Below are positions 7,601 to 10,598 of a stretch of 10,598 nucleotides of DNA, one piece after another. The position numbers were made by a program, and so were the translations under genes. The stretch's first letter is position 1. Each line of letters opens with the position of its first letter. Under the pieces are notes generated by a model. The model did no database searches and had not been told where the DNA came from. It worked only from the letters and a program-made list of their open reading frames with translations. Source of the stretch: an uncultured Pseudomonadota bacterium (GTDB lineage: Bacteria > Pseudomonadota > Gammaproteobacteria > Burkholderiales > Thiobacillaceae). The stretch is from assembly GCA_903918705.1 (NCBI GenBank), contig CAIXFP010000328.1, positions 1-10,598 of the forward strand, written 5' to 3'.

Positions 7601-9938
7601 TAAAGACAAATCGCGCCATGGCCTCACGCCCTGTTGGCCCCAGGCGTTGCAATGCCTTATGCCGGTCAGCGAATCGGGTCTCGTCAGCACAAAATTCCTG
7701 TAACCCCAGATAGTCGATGGCGATCAGCTTGAGTTGATCGAGGTTGGGGTTATTGAAGCGCCAGCCCTTCCGCAGATCACGCAGCAGTCGGTATCCCAAA
7801 ATGAACCGCAGGGTACGCTGGGCTTCCTGGCGCGCCAGCCCCACCAGTTTTGGGCTCTTCAGGTATTCGGAGAGCACGCCTTCATCATTGCGGTTAAATC
7901 CGAGGGCCTTGAATACCGCATCGGATAAGTCTTCTTCGGTGAGCACACCGTTGTTGTGCTGAAGCGCACCGATCAGGCCGGCGCGCAGGGTCAACAGAAA
8001 AACCAAATCATTGAAATGGCCTGCCTGGAGTGCGGCATCCTGGCGGTTGTCTGTGAATCCCAGCAGTTTGCGTGGATCGGGGAGTCCCTCAGGCAAGTCA
8101 GCCTCGGCGAACAACTGCCGCAATAGGCTCAGTGTGAGCATGGTGGTGGCCGAGGAGCGGCCTTCGCCAGAGAGGCTGGAGAGGCGGTTGACGTCCTTGC
8201 CGTATGCTTCGTGGACGTATCCGCAATTCAAGCAAAACCGGAACTTCCCTGGAATAAACCAATAGTGGTTACCCGATCCCTTTGTGCCTTGGGCGTCCGC
8301 ACGCGTTTCCAGGGGAACCGCATGCCGGTAGGCTGGCTTGACCTTGGTTTCGGCACCTGTCTGGTCGAGCCAGTTTTCCGGGAGATCCTCAATCAGCCCA
8401 CAGTATTGCTGTCCGGTTCGTTTGGGAGCCAAAAATCCGTAGCGAGTGTCGTCAGCATCAATCGCCACATCGTCGATCGCGCGTGGTGCGAAACGGCTGG
8501 ATGAACCCTCCTCCCAAACGGGGTGGTATTCCTGTCCGCATTCGCGGCAGAAATGGGCAGCGTAAAGCAGCACTCCTTCGGCCTGGCGACTAGGCGCATA
8601 ACGCTGGGCATCCAAGGTGACGTGACGTACTCCTTCGGCCTCCAACGTGGTCATGACTTTGCCTGGGCCACTGATGAACTGGTGCAACTTGAATGCGAAC
8701 GGCGGATGGCCCTGGGGCGTGCGTAATGCATGGGCCGAGACCAGGAACAACTGCAACGCCCGCTTCGCCAGTTGTTGGTCAACAGCGGCATCGTCGGCGA
8801 GCCGCGCGGCGGCGGCCGAAAGCGTTAACGGGCGTGCGCGTCGTGGTTTGGATAGATCGCTCAGGTCGATGCCGAGGTTCAACTCAATCCAGATGGCCAA
8901 TGGGTCGACACGGAAAGCATCAAAATTTGGCCAGGAGAAAACAGAACTGGTGATGCAACCTGCAAGCAAGGGCTTGATCGCAGCCAAATCGAGGCTGGCA
9001 TCGGTAACGCGCTCCAGCGTCTCTCCGATAACTTCATGGGCGGTGATGTGGGTGCCAAACAGTTTGCCTGCGACATCGGCAACGGTCTTCTGCTGATCCT
9101 CAACCGACCCCGTGCTCGACATGGTTGCGGATGTGCCGATGCAGGTGAGTTTCCTGGCATCCAGCCGCTGGCGCAATCGACGCACAAGCATGGCGACGTC
9201 GGCTCCCTGGCGGCCACGATAGGTGTGGAGTTCGTCGAGGACCAGGAATTCCAGACCACGACAATGCTCAACAACCTGCCGATCTGTCTCCTCATAACGA
9301 GTGAGGATCAGTTCCAGCATCATGAAGTTGGTCAGCAGAATGTCCGGTGGATTGGCCGCAATCACCTTTCGTTCGGCAGCACTTTCCTGACCTGTGTAGC
9401 GCGCAACGGTGAAGGGGCGCTGTTCTGCCGCATAACCGTGAAGGAATTTATTCAGCTCCTCAAGCTGGCTATTCGCCAGAGCATTCATCGGATATATCAC
9501 GATGGCGCGTGTACGGCGTGTGGGATCCGCGTCTTTCGACTTCAGGATGCGATCAACGATGGGCACAAAAAACGCCAGTGACTTACCTGATCCAGTGCCC
9601 GTGGTGACCACATAGCTCTTGCCTTCCCGAGCCTTGGCGATTGCTTCGATTTGGTGGGTATAGAGACGCATCGGGCCGGGCGTGTCTTCGGCCTTCCCAG
9701 TTTGAAACAGTTCAGCACAGGTCGGGTGCAGCAGTCCTTGCTTTGTGAGTTGCTGAACCGTTTCCTTGCGTTGGTAATTAGGGTTGATCTGGATGAGAGA
9801 CTCAGGCCAGTAGCGGCCACCGCTGTACTGTCTGTTAACTTCTTCTTGAATATCCGCTGCCGCTATGCGTGTGAAGCTCCGCGAGAACACACTGTATTCA
9901 TCAATCAAACTGTCACGTAACTCGAAGACGTCTCGCAT
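4653..9938 (-). CDS. Large superfamily 2 DEAD/DEAH-type helicase with C-terminal DUF1998 domain (DISARM/Druantia-type defence helicase)
   Basis: This is a 1761-residue ATP-dependent DNA helicase or translocase. The first RecA lobe shows a Q-motif-like YTHQIEAI (93-100), Walker A TGTGSGKS (113-120), YPMNALANSQ (149-158), the DELH box (235-238) and SAT (270-272). The second lobe is split: LGFTDNRQDAALQAGHFND begins at about 626, while SPTMELGVDI (1006-1015) and QRSGRAGR (1035-1042) come roughly 370 residues later. Three cysteine sets could bind metal: C464/C467 with C569/C572; C1336/C1339 with C1357/C1360; and C1616/C1620/C1623 inside DUF1998 (EAAEGGAGVLTRL at 1559-1571, CYQCLLSYFNQPDHDKINR at 1620-1638). 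The region 1170-1230 is charged and probably helical. Residues beyond 1650 form an extra tail. The family includes MrfA-like repair helicases, DrmA/DrmB of DISARM and DruE of Druantia. The length is closest to DruE-like proteins, but the SNF2 and methylase neighbours point to a DISARM-related system. The TGA overlaps the next ATG, so the two helicases are probably translationally coupled. Confidence 0.9.
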   Translation of the reverse strand: MRDVFELRDSLIDEYSVFSRSFTRIAAADIQEEVNRQYSGGRYWPESLIQINPNYQRKETVQQLTKQGLLHPTCAELFQTGKAEDTPGPMRLYTHQIEAIAKAREGKSYVVTTGTGSGKSLAFFVPIVDRILKSKDADPTRRTRAIVIYPMNALANSQLEELNKFLHGYAAEQRPFTVARYTGQESAAERKVIAANPPDILLTNFMMLELILTRYEETDRQVVEHCRGLEFLVLDELHTYRGRQGADVAMLVRRLRQRLDARKLTCIGTSATMSSTGSVEDQQKTVADVAGKLFGTHITAHEVIGETLERVTDASLDLAAIKPLLAGCITSSVFSWPNFDAFRVDPLAIWIELNLGIDLSDLSKPRRARPLTLSAAAARLADDAAVDQQLAKRALQLFLVSAHALRTPQGHPPFAFKLHQFISGPGKVMTTLEAEGVRHVTLDAQRYAPSRQAEGVLLYAAHFCRECGQEYHPVWEEGSSSRFAPRAIDDVAIDADDTRYGFLAPKRTGQQYCGLIEDLPENWLDQTGAETKVKPAYRHAVPLETRADAQGTKGSGNHYWFIPGKFRFCLNCGYVHEAYGKDVNRLSSLSGEGRSSATTMLTLSLLRQLFAEADLPEGLPDPRKLLGFTDNRQDAALQAGHFNDLVFLLTLRAGLIGALQHNNGVLTEEDLSDAVFKALGFNRNDEGVLSEYLKSPKLVGLARQEAQRTLRFILGYRLLRDLRKGWRFNNPNLDQLKLIAIDYLGLQEFCADETRFADRHKALQRLGPTGREAMARFVFSELRRNLCIESRYLDAMEQDKARTSAFSYLNERWAFASDERLATAKYLILGKRPEFKGKPRDDLVSGGPRSRMVRLLKTASFWSNTPAASMVQGWKDQEVTEILSDFLSVASDYGYVQRQSLDKNLLGWRLKASAMQWRMIHDLPAEVEDKTNTFFRRLYLTIAQLLNLPSHPLFEFEAHEHTAQVDAAKRQLLEARFRYTNKDRQDWAANPAHDAPLQRLPVLFCSPTMELGVDISSLNTVYLRNMPPTPANYAQRSGRAGRSGQPALVVSYCAAQSPHDQWFFNHAGEMVYGVVKAPTLDLANRDLIESHLQAVWLANVERVLDTSIAPLLDLDQEGKPLKTDLQSHINNPAILARAREQASKVIAEVQHELTSDAAPWFSDRYVDQVIDSAPEAFDRALDRWRKLFEATRKQMDMADAVVKSHAASQAERENARRRYGDAARQYAVLLKSGNTQNSDFYTYRYLASQGFLPGYNFPRLPLMAWIPGKGGSVNGKDDDGSMVSRPRFLALSEFGPRSLIYHEGRTYRVIRAKLNVGASEHVSAQSELGTLTARICAHCGYGHLGEDAASEPLANVCEHCGAALTDQDRVSQLYRIETVETVPVERISINDEERQRQGFELQTTYRFLPGPDGLIQKAEAEVRLDDEVLATLTYAPAARLWRINRGWRRRKDKKQLGFYINPITGIWSKQESPNEEAGTDTPDEALLDKVPNQRIVPFVEDHRNILILTPTQVLTETTMATLQAALKRGIEQTFQIEEAELVSEPLPNGDQRRALMFYEAAEGGAGVLTRLANEPGSLAEVAGNALALMHYRRPDGDWRLENLPELEQRKDGTRICEAGCYQCLLSYFNQPDHDKINRQDADALKLLVALANASVGSRTAVSDSAVQESGGLLVDWLAEIDRRKLRCPDAVQVSLNEGAGVADAQYKTARALIFFTEPAADLCTYAEDRGYRVLVFAERAGWVASFTQYPDVFGTGETEQQ

Positions 9939-9943
9939 ATGTT

Positions 9944-9947
9944 CCCT
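9944..9947 (-). promoter_or_regulatory. Ribosome binding site of the DUF1998 helicase gene
   Basis: AGGG lies five bases before the ATG at 9938 in the short gap after the DUF4143 gene. It supports this ATG as the start, although the frame stays open further upstream into the preceding gene. Confidence 0.55.
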
Positions 9948-9957
9948 GTCGCGGTAG

Positions 9958-10598
9958 TTATTCTCTGATATCCGTAGAACCCAGTTCCGACTCGCCCATC
10001 CAGTAGCACAGCAGTGGTGCGGGGATGCGCAGAATCCGGGTATTGGTATCGGGCAGGTCGGGAATCGTGCCGAAGTCGTCCAGTGATTTCGTGACCACGT
10101 AGCCGCGGTCGATGGATTTCTGCTGGCAGAGTTCGAGCAAGCCTTTCAGTTCGCGCAGACCGGTGTGCTGGGCGCGGTATTTCACCTCGAAAGGCATGAT
10201 TTGTCCGCCCACCTCAGCAACCAGATCGACTTCCCGATCCTTCTTGCCGCGCCAGTAGCTGAAGTGCACGTTCTGTGCGTAGTAACGCGCGAACAAGTGC
10301 TTGAACACCGCCGTTTCGGTAGCCACACCCAGCGCGGCCGGGTCTTCCAGGATGGCTTTGCCCTTGAGCATCACAGCCGGCGCGATGGCGGCATCGGCCA
10401 GGTAAATCTTGAAGCGCGCTCGCAGCACATCCTTGCCATAACCGAATGGCGGCAGGCGGTAGATCAGATGGGTTGCTTCCAGCAATTCGATGAAGCTCTG
10501 CGCCGTCGGCCGCTTGACCTCCAGATTGGCGCAGAGATCGACCATATCCAGTAACCCGCCATCGTGCATGCACAAGTAGAGGAAGGTGTGCTCCAGAT
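9958..10598 (-). CDS. DUF4143-type ATP-binding protein, C-terminal part (5' end outside the window)
   Basis: The frame is open to the right edge, so only about 212 C-terminal residues are present; the N-terminal AAA-type ATPase half, if it exists, lies outside. The visible part starts with a winged-helix-like stretch (DLCANLEVKRPTAQSFIELL, then THLIYRLPPF) typical of the start of DUF4143. It ends in a PD-(D/E)XK-like core: SYWRGKKDREVDLV followed about 12 residues later by PFEVKYR, giving the D...ExK-type acidic and lysine residues. Proteins of this family (AAA_14 plus DUF4143) are common on bacterial and archaeal accessory islands, but their cellular role is poorly defined; a link to DNA or mobile elements is an inference. 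The TAA stop lies 19 bp before the helicase ATG on the same strand, so co-transcription is likely. Whether it belongs functionally to the defence island or is only a neighbour cannot be told from this window. No frame disruption is seen. Confidence 0.8.
   Translation of the reverse strand, partial: LEHTFLYLCMHDGGLLDMVDLCANLEVKRPTAQSFIELLEATHLIYRLPPFGYGKDVLRARFKIYLADAAIAPAVMLKGKAILEDPAALGVATETAVFKHLFARYYAQNVHFSYWRGKKDREVDLVAEVGGQIMPFEVKYRAQHTGLRELKGLLELCQQKSIDRGYVVTKSLDDFGTIPDLPDTNTRILRIPAPLLCYWMGESELGSTDIRE

Overview
The window is a high-GC bacterial segment, probably from a member of the Pseudomonadota; this is inferred from base composition and codon use only. Every supported gene lies on the minus strand and reads from right to left, so the window looks like one polycistronic island cut at both ends. 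Strong G/C bias at third positions leaves long but meaningless open frames on the plus strand. I see no tRNA, rRNA, CRISPR array, transposase or integrase.

In transcription order (right to left): (1) 10598-9958, the C-terminal part of a DUF4143-type ATP-binding protein; (2) 9938-4653, a 1761-residue superfamily 2 helicase with a C-terminal DUF1998 domain; (3) 4656-1858, a 932-residue SNF2/RapA-like helicase whose ATG overlaps the stop of the previous gene (ATGA); (4) 1802-1395, a small four-helix-bundle protein of the 23S rRNA intervening-sequence family, bracketed by two arrays of a 7-bp repeat in inverted orientation; (5) 1370 to the left edge, the first 456 residues of a large Eco57I-like DNA methyltransferase, which has no stop inside the window.

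A DUF1998 helicase, a SNF2 helicase and a large adenine-type DNA methyltransferase in a row is the hallmark set of DISARM-like and related restriction/anti-phage islands. DISARM proper splits its core helicase functions between DrmA (helicase) and DrmB (DUF1998), with DrmD as the SNF2 partner and DrmMI as the methylase. Here helicase and DUF1998 sit in one very long chain, so the locus is better described as DISARM-related than as canonical DISARM. The likely logic is that the methylase marks self DNA while the two helicases recognise and process unmarked DNA. An effector nuclease, if there is one, would lie past the left edge.

The most unusual structure is the four-helix-bundle unit (about 1377-1861). 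It separates the SNF2 gene from the methylase gene, is framed by inverted heptanucleotide arrays, supplies the stop context of the SNF2 gene and the last codons of its own gene, and leaves the methylase gene without a visible Shine-Dalgarno sequence. It looks like a small mobile or hitch-hiking cassette inserted into a defence operon.
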